DNA from: CAIUMH01 sp963758555
GTDB lineage: Bacteria > Actinomycetota > Acidimicrobiia > Acidimicrobiales > RAAP-2
Length of the DNA: 64,000 nt
Direction: 5' to 3'
NCBI GenBank assembly: GCA_963758555.1
Contig: CAVWVW010000003.1
Coordinates: 868,001-932,000, forward strand
Of the stretch, positions 13,110-21,111 are shown piece after piece. The notes under the pieces are model-generated. The model did not search any database and was not told the origin of the DNA. It saw nothing but the letters and a program-made list of their open reading frames with translations. The position numbers were made by a program, and so were the translations under genes. Each line of letters opens with the position of its first letter. Position 1 is the first letter of the stretch.

Positions 13110-15143
13110 CTACGCGGGGCGGGTGCGGCGTCGAGCCGGACCCACCGGCTGGCCGATGAGCGCTTGGGCCGCTTCGGCCACGCGCTCGGGCGTCAGGCCG
13201 AGTGAGGCGAAGATCTCGTCGGCCGGCGCGCTGGCACCAAAGCGATCGATCCCGATGGAGGCATCGGCGTACTTGGCCCACCCGAACGTGGTGCCCGCCT
13301 CCACCGACAGGATCGGCAGGGTCTCAGGCAGCACGAGCGCCTGGTCGGAGGGGCTCAGCTCGTCGAAGCGGTCGAAGCTCGGGAGCGAGGCGACGGTGCT
13401 GGCGTGCCCTTTGGCAGCCAGCAGATCAGCCGCTCTGAGCGCCAAGGAGACCTCGCTGCCGGTGGCGACGAGCACCACCTCTGCGGGACCCTCACCGCGC
13501 TTGGCGATGACGTAGCCGCCCTTCTTGACCCCGGCTAAGGCTGAGAGCCTGGTCTCTTCAAGCACCGGCACGTTCTGGCGGCTCAAGATGAGCGCCACCG
13601 GACCGGTCGACTCGAGTGCCACGCGCCAAGCGGCCGCGGTCTCGTGAGCATCGGCAGGTCGCAGCACGCTGATCTCGGGCATGGCCCGAAGCGCTGCGAG
13701 CTGCTCGACGGGCTGGTGGGTGGGGCCGTCTTCGCCCACTCCGATCGAGTCGTGGGTGAAGACGTAGATGACGTGCGCTCCGGAGACTGCAGCGACGCGG
13801 ATCGCGCCGCGCATGTAGTCGCTGAAGACGAAGAAGGTTCCTCCGACGGGCAAGATGCCGCCGTGGAGTGCCATGCCGGTCATCACCGCACCCATGGCGT
13901 GCTCGCGGATGCCGAAGTGGAGCTGGATCCCCTCTGGTGACGCCGCGCTCTGGATGGTGGCGCCCTTGATCTCAGTCCCGGTGTTCTCGGTCAGGTCGGC
14001 TGAGCCGCTGATGAGCTGGGGGAGCAGCGCGGCGCTGTCGTTGATGCAGGCGCCGAACGCCCGTCGCGTCGCCAGCTGCGAGCCTTCCTCGAAGCTCGGG
14101 AGCGGGCTGGCGAGCGCGGCGGTGACGTCTCCTTCGAGCTGGCGGAGGTACGCCACACCCTGCTCACCCGCCGCCCCAAGTCGCTCGTGCCAGGCCTCGC
14201 GCTCGTGTCGGCTCTCGGCGCGGGCCTCTCGGTACTGCGCGTAGAGCTCGTCGGGCACGTAGAAGCTCAGCGCCGGATCGAGGCCCATGCGCTCCTTGGT
14301 GGCGGCGATCTCCTCGGGCGGGAAGGGGTTGCCGTGGGCGAAGGCGTCGTCGGTGTAGCGCTCGGAGGGCCAGCCGATGTGCGTCTTGAGCACGATCATC
14401 GACGGCTGATCGGTGACCTCGGCCGCCGCGCGCAGAGCTGCTTCCAGCGCGTCGAGGTCGTTCTCCGCGGCGTCGAGCTCCAAGACGTGCCAGCCGTAGG
14501 CCCGAAAGCGCGCTGCGGGATCGTCGTTCAAAGCCAGCGACGTGGGCCCGTCGATGGTGATCTTGTTGTCGTCGTAGATCGCCACGAGCCGACCGAGGCC
14601 GAGGTGGCCGGCCAAGGACGCCGCCTCATGGCTGACGCCCTCTTCAAGACAGCCGTCACCGACGATGCACCAGATGCGGTGATCACACAGCGCTGCTCCA
14701 TGGGTGGCACGCAGGTGGCGCTCGGCGATCGCCATCCCGACGGCGTTGGCGAAGCCTTGACCCAAGGGACCGGTGGTCACCTCGACACCTTGGGTCATGC
14801 CGTGCTCGGGATGCCCTGGCGTCCGTGAGCCGAACTGACGGAACTGCTCGAGGTCCTCGATGCTGAGATCGAAACCGTTCAGGTGCAGCATCGAGTAGAG
14901 CAGGATCGACGCGTGACCCACCGAGAGCACGAAGCGATCGCGATCGGCCCACTCAGGCTCGTCGGGGTCGTAGCGCATGACGCGCGAGAAGAGCACGTGG
15001 GCGAGAGGAGCGAGCGCCATCGCCGTGCCCGAGTGTCCGGAGCTCGCCTTGCGGGGACCGTCCATGGCGAGGCCTCTGATCACCCGGACCGCGAGGTCCT
15101 CCCACTCCGCTCCGCCGTCGATGCCACCAGGTGTCGCCGTCAT
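13110..15143 (-). CDS. tkt: Transketolase
   Basis: Thiamine-diphosphate enzyme (677 residues) of the pentose phosphate pathway that moves two-carbon units between ketoses and aldoses. The ThDP/Mg site GDGCLEEGVSHEAASLAGHLGLGRLVAIYDDN is intact, as are the substrate histidine segments (SSGHSGTAMALAPL and TTGPLGQG) and the catalytic glutamate region HFGIREHAMG. DSIGVGEDGPTHQPVE follows, as expected. Length and order match bacterial Tkt. An upstream TAGGGT box six bases from the ATG suggests leaderless transcription. The next gene downstream, fbiC, may be co-transcribed. Confidence 0.95.
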   Translation of the reverse strand: MTATPGGIDGGAEWEDLAVRVIRGLAMDGPRKASSGHSGTAMALAPLAHVLFSRVMRYDPDEPEWADRDRFVLSVGHASILLYSMLHLNGFDLSIEDLEQFRQFGSRTPGHPEHGMTQGVEVTTGPLGQGFANAVGMAIAERHLRATHGAALCDHRIWCIVGDGCLEEGVSHEAASLAGHLGLGRLVAIYDDNKITIDGPTSLALNDDPAARFRAYGWHVLELDAAENDLDALEAALRAAAEVTDQPSMIVLKTHIGWPSERYTDDAFAHGNPFPPEEIAATKERMGLDPALSFYVPDELYAQYREARAESRHEREAWHERLGAAGEQGVAYLRQLEGDVTAALASPLPSFEEGSQLATRRAFGACINDSAALLPQLISGSADLTENTGTEIKGATIQSAASPEGIQLHFGIREHAMGAVMTGMALHGGILPVGGTFFVFSDYMRGAIRVAAVSGAHVIYVFTHDSIGVGEDGPTHQPVEQLAALRAMPEISVLRPADAHETAAAWRVALESTGPVALILSRQNVPVLEETRLSALAGVKKGGYVIAKRGEGPAEVVLVATGSEVSLALRAADLLAAKGHASTVASLPSFDRFDELSPSDQALVLPETLPILSVEAGTTFGWAKYADASIGIDRFGASAPADEIFASLGLTPERVAEAAQALIGQPVGPARRRTRPA

Positions 15144-15149
15144 GGGGTC

Positions 15150-15155
15150 ACCCTA
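15150..15155 (-). promoter_or_regulatory. -10 box of leaderless tkt promoter
   Basis: On the reverse strand TAGGGT is followed by GACCCC and then the tkt ATG, which is the N6 spacing repeated across this window. Confidence 0.5.
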
Positions 15156-15214
15156 CAGAATCCTGGAAGAGCCTCCCGTCGACCGAGCGAAGCTCTCCAG
15201 TAGCGTGGCCGCAG

Positions 15215-15619
15215 ATGAGCGCCGCGAGGATCCAGGTCCCACCGAGCTGCGACCTCACCTTGGGGATGGTCTGCGTCGACAAGGAGACGCCCGGCCGCTC
15301 GGTGTGGTCGATGACGGCCGATGAGCGGTTCACGAATCCCTCGGGGGTCATCCAGGGTGGCTTCCTGACGGCCTTCGCCGATTCGGCCATGGGTGCGGCG
15401 GCTGTCACCCACGCACGAGGACGCAAGGTCTTCGTGGCCAACGCCGAGCTCAAGATCAGCTTCCTCGCTGCCGTCCAGCCAGGCACGCCACTGCTCTGCG
15501 TCGCCGAGGTGATCTCGGGTGGCTCTCGGGTGGCCTTCGTCGAGGCGACCGTCACCAACCACGAGGACCGCATGGTGGCGAGGATCTCCTCTACGTACCT
15601 GCTCCGAGACCGCAAGTAG
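15215..15619 (+). CDS. PaaI-type hotdog-fold thioesterase
   Basis: 134-residue single hotdog domain, probably an acyl-CoA thioesterase. The family motif is visible as NPSGVIQGGFLTAFADSAMGAA, where the Asn/Asp-Gly-Gly helix carries the catalytic residues. KVFVANAELKISFLAAVQPG and a final beta strand follow. The start ATG 15215 begins just before the domain; TAGCGT lies eight bases upstream and could serve as a -10 box. The substrate is unknown. It is divergent from tkt and upstream of three small membrane-protein genes. Confidence 0.8.
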   Translation: MSAARIQVPPSCDLTLGMVCVDKETPGRSVWSMTADERFTNPSGVIQGGFLTAFADSAMGAAAVTHARGRKVFVANAELKISFLAAVQPGTPLLCVAEVISGGSRVAFVEATVTNHEDRMVARISSTYLLRDRK

Positions 15620-15622
15620 GAT
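15617..15622 (+). promoter_or_regulatory. -10 box of leaderless promoter
   Basis: TAGGAT, then TGGGCT, then the GTG start of the small membrane protein gene at 15629. It overlaps the thioesterase stop codon. Confidence 0.5.
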
Positions 15623-15628
15623 TGGGCT

Positions 15629-15982
15629 GTGGCTAGGCGACCAGCTCCCAAGAGCTTTGACAGGATCAAGGAGCGTGGACGCGGTGCCGCTGACCTGGTC
15701 ATCGCCTACGTCAAGCAGGAGACCGTCACACCGCTGCGCGACCTCGGCCAGTTCGTCGCCTTCGGCTCGATCGGCTCGATGTTCCTGGGCATCGCCCTCA
15801 TCTTGGGTCTCGTGGCCGTGCTGCGGGCCCTCCAGGAGGAGACGGGCGTGTTCCACGGCAACCTCTCGTGGATCCCCTACCTGATCGTCGCCATCCTTGG
15901 TGTGCTCGTGATCGCTCTGGCGGCCTGGAGGATCGTGAGCGGTCCTGCCCGTCGCCGTCTGCCGCCGAAGGAGGAGGTCTGA
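15629..15982 (+). CDS. Small two-helix membrane protein (phage-holin-like superfamily)
   Basis: 117 residues with a basic N-terminus (RRPAPKSFDRIKERGRG). An amphipathic helix is followed by two strongly hydrophobic segments, at about residues 44-66 (IGSMFLGIALILGLVAVL) and 80-102 (SWIPYLIVAILGVLVIALAA), and a basic tail. The layout resembles the actinobacterial putative holin-X/phage_holin_3_6 proteins, which are usually not lytic holins. The GTG start has no ribosome site but has a -10 box at the leaderless distance. It overlaps the next ATG by one base, so it probably forms a small envelope operon with the next two genes. Confidence 0.7.
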   Translation: MARRPAPKSFDRIKERGRGAADLVIAYVKQETVTPLRDLGQFVAFGSIGSMFLGIALILGLVAVLRALQEETGVFHGNLSWIPYLIVAILGVLVIALAAWRIVSGPARRRLPPKEEV

Positions 15983-16194
15983 TGATCGAGCCAACCGAGA
16001 AGATCACGAGAGCCGATCTCGAAGCGGAGTTCCAGAGCATCCTGAACGAGGGACAGGGCTCCGTGGCTGACGTCGGCAAGAAGGCCGCAGGCTTCGCCGG
16101 TGCGTTCGCGTTCTTGGCGCTGGCGGTCACCTACGTCCTCGGGCGGCGCCGAGGCTCGAAAGCCAGAGCCACGGTCCAGATCCGAAGGATCTGA
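15982..16194 (+). CDS. Small single-pass membrane protein
   Basis: 70 residues. An acidic N-terminus (MIEPTEKITRADLEAEFQSIL) is followed by one hydrophobic helix (GFAGAFAFLALAVTYVLG) and a basic tail GRRRGSKARATVQIRRI, predicting N-out/C-in or peripheral orientation. The ATG overlaps the preceding TGA. Paired with the holin-like gene before it, this looks like the conserved small-protein pair often seen beside trmI-proteasome loci in actinobacteria, but no function is known. Confidence 0.65.
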   Translation: MIEPTEKITRADLEAEFQSILNEGQGSVADVGKKAAGFAGAFAFLALAVTYVLGRRRGSKARATVQIRRI

Positions 16195-16197
16195 CGC

Positions 16198-16407
16198 GTG
16201 GGAGCGATCATCGGATGGATCTATCGCAACTCCCTCAAACGCGGAGCTCGCGGGGGAAGCTGGGCATGGTACGTGGTGGCACTCGGCGCGGTGGTGCTCC
16301 GTCGTGATCGAGAGCGACGAAGCTCCGCGGTGATCAACGTGCCGATCAAGCCAGGGGACCGGCTCGAGGTCTCGATGGAACATCTCGACACCTCACACGA
16401 GTCGTAG
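16198..16407 (+). CDS. Small basic hypothetical protein
   Basis: 69 residues from a GTG. A hydrophobic/aromatic middle (GGSWAWYVVALGAVVLRRDRERR) could be a short membrane segment, followed by a beta-like stretch (VINVPIKPGDRLEVSMEHL). It starts three bases after the previous stop and ends just before trmI. No family was recognised. Support comes from tight packing and sensible composition only. Confidence 0.55.
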   Translation: MGAIIGWIYRNSLKRGARGGSWAWYVVALGAVVLRRDRERRSSAVINVPIKPGDRLEVSMEHLDTSHES

Positions 16408-16410
16408 GTG

Positions 16411-17190
16411 ATGGCAGCAAGCAAGCCGGTCCAGGCCGGCGAGCGGATCCTCTTCGTCGACGCCAAGGAGCGCCGCTACCTGGTCACGATGGTCGAAGGC
16501 TCCCAGTTCCACACCCACGCTGGCATCATCGATCACGACGAGGTCATCGGCCAGGACGAGGGTCGCTACGTGACCGCGGCCAACGGCAGGACGTTCTTGG
16601 TCCTCCGACCAACCCTCGCCGACGTCGTGGTCAAGATGCCCCGAGGTGCCCAGGTCATCTACCCGAAGGACCTCGGCGCGATCCTGCTCGCTGCTGACAT
16701 CGGGCCCGGCATGCGTGTCCTTGAGGCAGGCGTGGGCTCCGGTGCGCTCTCGATGACGGTGCTCAGAGCAGGCGCGTCGATCGTGGGCTATGAGCTGCGT
16801 GAGGACTTCGCCGATCGAGCACGCACCAACGTCAGCGCCATGCTCGGGCCTGACGTCGATTATCGCATCGAGCTGCGTGACGTGACCCATGGCATCGACG
16901 AGCGAGACCTCGACCGCGTGCTGCTCGACATGCCCGAGCCCTGGGCGGTGGTCGACCATGCCCACGGGGCGCTCCGTCCGGGAGGCATCTTCTTGGCTTA
17001 TCTGCCCACGATCAACCAGACCTGGCAGCTTCGAGCTGCTCTCGACAAGTCGAGCTTCGCCATGGCGGAGACCATGGAGATCTTCCGGCGGACGTGGCAC
17101 ATCGAAGATCGGAGCGTACGGCCCGACCATCGGATGGTGGCGCACACGGGCTTCTTGACGACCGCGCGCTCGGTCGTGCGCGGCGACTGA
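16411..17190 (+). CDS. trmI: tRNA (adenine58-N1)-methyltransferase TrmI
   Basis: SAM-dependent enzyme that makes m1A58 in the tRNA T-loop. The N-terminal small domain (about 75 residues) is followed by PKDLGAILLAADIGPGMRVLEAGVGSGALSMTVL, the SAM motif I typical of TrmI. VGYELREDFA follows (acidic residue binding the SAM ribose), then LLDMPEPW at motif IV. Length (259 residues) is standard. A GTG directly precedes the chosen ATG 16411. TrmI commonly sits upstream of arc in actinobacteria, as here. Confidence 0.92.
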   Translation: MAASKPVQAGERILFVDAKERRYLVTMVEGSQFHTHAGIIDHDEVIGQDEGRYVTAANGRTFLVLRPTLADVVVKMPRGAQVIYPKDLGAILLAADIGPGMRVLEAGVGSGALSMTVLRAGASIVGYELREDFADRARTNVSAMLGPDVDYRIELRDVTHGIDERDLDRVLLDMPEPWAVVDHAHGALRPGGIFLAYLPTINQTWQLRAALDKSSFAMAETMEIFRRTWHIEDRSVRPDHRMVAHTGFLTTARSVVRGD

Positions 17191-17202
17191 CGGCGAAGGT
17201 CG

Positions 17203-17439
17203 CTAGTCGTTCTCGATGAAGATGCACTCGCCGGGGCACTCTTCGGAGGCCTCCACGACGGCATCGTTGAGGTCGGCGGGGACCTGCGCCATGCCGGCGG
17301 AGCCGCCCGGCTCGTTCTTGACCTCGTCGCCTTCCTTCACGTAGGCGAGGCCGTCATCGAGGAGCGTGAAGACCGCCGGCGCGATCTCTTCACAGAGACC
17401 ATCACCCGTGCAGAGATCCTGATCGATCCAGACCTTCAT
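17203..17439 (-). CDS. Small ferredoxin (C-x5-C...CP type)
   Basis: 78-residue acidic ferredoxin. Cysteines occur as CTGDGLC near the N-terminus and EECPGEC near the C-terminus, the C-x5-C plus CP pattern of single-cluster 3Fe-4S/4Fe-4S ferredoxins that feed cytochromes P450 or other oxidoreductases. The start ATG 17439 follows a good GAGGAG site. It is transcribed opposite to trmI and arc, sharing the 17440-17608 gap with the arc promoter. Its partner enzyme is not in this window. Confidence 0.85.
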   Translation of the reverse strand: MKVWIDQDLCTGDGLCEEIAPAVFTLLDDGLAYVKEGDEVKNEPGGSAGMAQVPADLNDAVVEASEECPGECIFIEND

Positions 17440-17583
17440 TGTCTTCTCCTCGTGAGGGGCGGGCGCAGCACCCGAGGGTGTTGAGCGACCGTGCCCGACT
17501 GACTTCGCGAACATCGAGATGCTAGTGCCTCCCCAGGGCCAAACGTGCGGACCCCACTGCAAACCGGCCCCGAGTGAGGGCTA

Positions 17584-17602
17584 TAGGGTGACCGAGAGGA
17601 GG
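17584..17602 (+). promoter_or_regulatory. Probable arc promoter -10 and strong ribosome site
   Basis: TAGGGT at 17584-17589 followed by AGAGGAGG at 17595-17602, six bases before ATG 17609. The strong site is why ATG is chosen over the GTG at 17588. Confidence 0.45.
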
Positions 17603-17608
17603 CGGCCC

Positions 17609-19348
17609 ATGACAGAGCCCACGGACAGGTCCCCAGACGAGCTCACTGAGGAGCTCGACGTGCTTCGAGGCGAGGTGCAACGACTTCGCACGGAGTCGTC
17701 TGCAGCCCCGAACCAGGTAGAGGCCCTCGAAGAGAAGCTGCTCGAGGTCAACGGGCTCCTGAGCCAGAGCCGCTCGCAGAACGACCGCTTGAGCTTCGCG
17801 CTCCAGCAGGCCAAGGAGCAGCTTGCCCAGCTGCGCGATGAGGTCGAGAAGCTGACCCAACCTCCGTCGTCCTACGGCACCTTCATGTCGCTCAACCACG
17901 ACGGATCCATCGACGTGGTGGTCTCGGGTCGCAAGATGCGCGTGTCGCTGAGCCCTGACATCGATCCTGGTCTGCTCAAGCGCGGCGACGAGGTCGTGCT
18001 CAACGAGTCACTCTCGGTCGTCCTCGCACGCGACGGCGAGCGCTCCGGTGAGGTCGTCAAGCTCAAGGAGATCCTCGAGGGCGGTCAGCGAGCGATCGTC
18101 TACGGCCGCGCCGACGAAGAGCGGGTCTGCGAGATCGCCGACGCTCTCCAGGGCACCACGCTGCGCGCCGGCGATGCGCTCCTCTTCGACCTGCGCGCCG
18201 GTCTCTTGGTCGAGCGCCTCGACCGCCAAGAGGTCGAGGACCTGGTGCTCGAAGAGGTCCCTGACGTCTCGTACGGGGACGTCGGAGGGCTCGACGAGCA
18301 GATCGAGGCCATCACTGATGCGGTCGAGCTGCCCTACCTGCACCGCGACCTCTTCGCCACCTATGACCTCCCGGCCCCGAAGGGCATCTTGCTCTACGGA
18401 CCTCCCGGGTGCGGCAAGACGCTGATCGCCAAGGCCGTGGCCAACTCACTGGCCAAGAAGGTGGCCGAGTCGACCGGCAACGCCAACATCCGCAGCTACT
18501 TCTTGAACATCAAGGGCCCCGAGCTCCTCAACAAGTACGTCGGCGAGACGGAGCGTCAGATCCGCCTGGTGTTCCAACGCGCCCGAGAGAAGGCTGAAGA
18601 AGGCGTGCCCGTCATCATCTTCTTCGATGAGATGGACTCGCTCTTCCGAACCCGAGGGAGCGGGATCAGCTCCGACATGGAGTCGACGGTGGTCCCCCAG
18701 CTGCTCGCAGAGATCGATGGCGTCGAAGCGCTTCGCGACGTCATCGTGATCGGCGCGTCGAACCGGGAGGATCTCATCGACCCGGCGATCCTGCGCCCAG
18801 GGCGCTTGGACGTCAAGATCAAGATCGAGCGGCCCGATGAGGAAGCAGCAGCCCAGATCTTCCATCGCTACTTGACCCCTGAGCTGCCGCTCGACGTCAA
18901 CGAGGTCGCCCTGCTCGGCGGGGGAGACCCGGCCAAGGCCATCCAGGCGATGATCGAGAAGATCGTGGTCGAGATGTACCGCACCGATGACGAGAACCGG
19001 TTCTTGGAGGTCACGTACCAGAACGGTGAGAAGGAGATCTTGTTCTTCAAGGACTTCTCCTCGGGGGCCATGATCGAGAACATCGTGAGGCGGGCCAAGA
19101 AGCTCGCCATCAAGCGAGAGATCGCCGGGACCTCAAAGGGCATCAAGACCGATGACCTCGTCGAATCGATCCGCCAGGAGTTCAAGGAGAACGAGGACCT
19201 GCCCAACACCACGAATCCCGATGACTGGGCTCGGATCTCAGGTAAGAAGGGCGAGCGCATCGTCTACATCCGCACGCTGGTGACCACGCAGGAAGAGGCG
19301 CACGGCGGTCGGTCCATCGAGCACGTGGGCACGGGGCAGTACCTCTGA
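17609..19348 (+). CDS. arc: Proteasome-associated ATPase ARC (Mpa)
   Basis: Ring-forming AAA+ unfoldase (579 residues) that recognises pupylated proteins and feeds them to the 20S proteasome. An N-terminal coiled coil (about residues 12-82) binds Pup. Tandem OB domains follow (about 88-210), then the AAA module with Walker A GPPGCGKT (264-271) and Walker B VIIFFDEMDS, where a metazoan-like FRTRGSG loop follows. The last residues are GTGQYL, the penultimate-Tyr tail of Mpa that opens the proteasome gate. It heads the arc-dop-pup-prcB-prcA-pafA series. Confidence 0.97.
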   Translation: MTEPTDRSPDELTEELDVLRGEVQRLRTESSAAPNQVEALEEKLLEVNGLLSQSRSQNDRLSFALQQAKEQLAQLRDEVEKLTQPPSSYGTFMSLNHDGSIDVVVSGRKMRVSLSPDIDPGLLKRGDEVVLNESLSVVLARDGERSGEVVKLKEILEGGQRAIVYGRADEERVCEIADALQGTTLRAGDALLFDLRAGLLVERLDRQEVEDLVLEEVPDVSYGDVGGLDEQIEAITDAVELPYLHRDLFATYDLPAPKGILLYGPPGCGKTLIAKAVANSLAKKVAESTGNANIRSYFLNIKGPELLNKYVGETERQIRLVFQRAREKAEEGVPVIIFFDEMDSLFRTRGSGISSDMESTVVPQLLAEIDGVEALRDVIVIGASNREDLIDPAILRPGRLDVKIKIERPDEEAAAQIFHRYLTPELPLDVNEVALLGGGDPAKAIQAMIEKIVVEMYRTDDENRFLEVTYQNGEKEILFFKDFSSGAMIENIVRRAKKLAIKREIAGTSKGIKTDDLVESIRQEFKENEDLPNTTNPDDWARISGKKGERIVYIRTLVTTQEEAHGGRSIEHVGTGQYL

Positions 19349-19364
19349 TCGTCCCAACCTCCGT

Positions 19365-19382
19365 CGCCGCCATCGAGCGGCG
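19365..19382 (+). terminator. GC stem-loop between arc and dop
   Basis: A perfect six-base stem, CGCCGC/GCGGCG, with loop CATCGA ends two bases before the dop -10 box. There is no T-tract, so it could be a weak terminator or an mRNA end-protecting hairpin. Confidence 0.35.
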
Positions 19383-19383
19383 T

Positions 19384-19389
19384 TAGCCT
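19384..19389 (+). promoter_or_regulatory. -10 box of leaderless dop promoter
   Basis: TAGCCT, then CGGTTC, then the dop ATG at 19396. No ribosome site is present between them. Confidence 0.5.
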
Positions 19390-19395
19390 CGGTTC

Positions 19396-20889
19396 ATGGC
19401 GATCGCGAAGCTGCTGGGCATCGAGACGGAGTACGGGATCACCTCGGGCTCTCCCGACGTCGACCCCATCACGCTCTCTACCCTGCTCGTGAACGCCTAT
19501 GCGTCAGGTCTTCGCCACCACATCTCGTGGGACTTCGACGACGAGTCTCCCGATCGAGACCAGCGAGGAGCAGCCAAGCCCGGGTCGATGCCCCCTGCGG
19601 TCGAGACCCACCTGGCCAACGCGGTCCTCACCAACGGAGCTCGCTTCTACGTCGACCACGCCCATCCCGAGTACTCGTCGCCCGAGTGCTCCACTCCCTT
19701 AGAGGCGGTCCGCTACGACGCGGCAGGAGAAGAGGTGCTCCGTCGAGCGATGAGTGCGGCGTGGGATCGCTACCCCGACGCACCGAAGATCATCGTGTAC
19801 AAGAACAACTCAGACGCCAAGGGCAACTCGTACGGCACGCACGAGAACTTCCTCTTGGCGCGCGAGATCCCCTTCACCGAGGTCGTCCGCGGGATCCTCC
19901 CTCACCTGGTGACCCGCCAGCTCTTCGCCGGCGCAGGCAAGGTGGGAGCGGAGACGGCCAGCTTCGACGTGGCACCTGCGTTCCAGATCTCACAGCGAGC
20001 GGAGTTCATCGAGGCGCTGGTCGGGTTGGAGACCACCCTCAAGCGCCCCCTCGTGAACACTCGAGACGAGCCACACGCCGACCCCTCTCGCTACCGTCGC
20101 CTGCATCTCATCTTGGGAGACGCCAACCGGAGCCAGGTCGCCACCTTCTTGAAGCTGGGCACGACTGCCCTCTTGCTGGCCATGATCGAGGATGGCGCGC
20201 TCGTCATCGATGGCCTCACCCTCGCGGACCCTGTGGCTGCGGTGCGCTCCATCTCGGCCGACCCTGACCTCACCGAGACGGTCGAGCTGGCCGACGGTCG
20301 ACGAGCTCGTCCCTTGGAGATCCAGATCGCGCTCCTCGAGGCCGTGACCAAGTACGTCGACGCAGACGGTGGCGTAGCGATCGGGTCGGAGGAAGAGGCC
20401 AACCTGGTCGTCGAGCACTGGAGCTCGGCGCTCGATGGGCTCGGCTCCGATCCTGACTCGCTGGCGACCACGGTCGACTGGATCGCCAAGCGCCGCTTGC
20501 TCACCGCCTACGCCGAGCGCCACGGGCTCTCGCTCACCGATCCGAAGCTGCGAGCCATGGATCTTCAGTACCACGACCTGCGTCCAGATCGCTCGCTGTC
20601 GGATCGCCTGGGTCTCGACACGCTCGTACCCGAGGCCGAGGTGCTCCGATCGGTCGAAGATCCGCCGTTGACGACGAGAGCGTGGTTCAGAGGGATGTGC
20701 CTCAAGCGCTTTCCCGACGAGGTGGTGACGGCCAACTGGGACTCTTTGGTTTTTGACCTCGGGATCGACCCCCTCAGGCGCATCCCTATGATGGATCCAC
20801 TCCGAGGTACTGCGGACCGGACCGGGCAGCTGCTCGACGAGGTGCGTTCCGCCAAGGAGCTGGTAGAGAGACTCGAGAGAGCAGAATGA
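19396..20889 (+). CDS. dop: Pup deamidase/depupylase Dop
   Basis: Glutamine-synthetase-like enzyme (497 residues) that removes Pup from substrates and, where needed, deamidates Pup-Gln. The N-terminal GIETEYGI carries the metal/ATP glutamates, followed by the long insertion HHISWDFDDESPDRDQRG...GSMPPAV, the Dop loop absent from PafA. Further shared motifs are NGARFYVDHAHPEYSSPEC, YKNNSDAKGNSYGTHEN, and NTRDEPHADPSRYRRLHLILGDAN. The Dop loop and length separate it from PafA, which is encoded downstream. Since Pup here ends in Glu, the main job should be depupylation. Confidence 0.95.
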   Translation: MAIAKLLGIETEYGITSGSPDVDPITLSTLLVNAYASGLRHHISWDFDDESPDRDQRGAAKPGSMPPAVETHLANAVLTNGARFYVDHAHPEYSSPECSTPLEAVRYDAAGEEVLRRAMSAAWDRYPDAPKIIVYKNNSDAKGNSYGTHENFLLAREIPFTEVVRGILPHLVTRQLFAGAGKVGAETASFDVAPAFQISQRAEFIEALVGLETTLKRPLVNTRDEPHADPSRYRRLHLILGDANRSQVATFLKLGTTALLLAMIEDGALVIDGLTLADPVAAVRSISADPDLTETVELADGRRARPLEIQIALLEAVTKYVDADGGVAIGSEEEANLVVEHWSSALDGLGSDPDSLATTVDWIAKRRLLTAYAERHGLSLTDPKLRAMDLQYHDLRPDRSLSDRLGLDTLVPEAEVLRSVEDPPLTTRAWFRGMCLKRFPDEVVTANWDSLVFDLGIDPLRRIPMMDPLRGTADRTGQLLDEVRSAKELVERLERAE

Positions 20890-20904
20890 GGAGCGGCGAC
20901 GGCG

Positions 20905-21111
20905 ATGGCTGAGCGAGAGCAGATCCGCAAGACACCAGAGCGTCGGTCAGACGAGACGACGACCGAAGAGGTGGAGACCTCGGAGGCGGCCGCCGAGCGA
21001 GCCGACAAGCTCAAGAGCGACCTCGACGGCCTCCTCGACGAGATCGACGAGGTGCTCGAAGACAACGCAGAGGAGTTCGTCCGCAACTACGTCCAAAAGG
21101 GCGGCGAGTAG
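20905..21111 (+). CDS. pup: Prokaryotic ubiquitin-like protein Pup
   Basis: 68-residue acidic, largely disordered modifier. A helical central region (AAERADKLKSDLDGLLDEIDEVLEDN) binds the ARC coiled coil, and the tail FVRNYVQKGGE provides the C-terminal glutamate that PafA couples to substrate lysines. The last residue is Glu, not Gln, so no deamidation step is required. The ATG follows a GAGGAG site close after the dop stop. The stop overlaps the prcB GTG by one base. Length and motif match Pup of other actinobacteria. Confidence 0.96.
   Translation: MAEREQIRKTPERRSDETTTEEVETSEAAAERADKLKSDLDGLLDEIDEVLEDNAEEFVRNYVQKGGE

Noticed and set aside
15629..15982. True phage holin marking a prophage
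   Set aside because: No endolysin, integrase or other phage gene is nearby; holin-like proteins of this type are chromosomal in actinobacteria.
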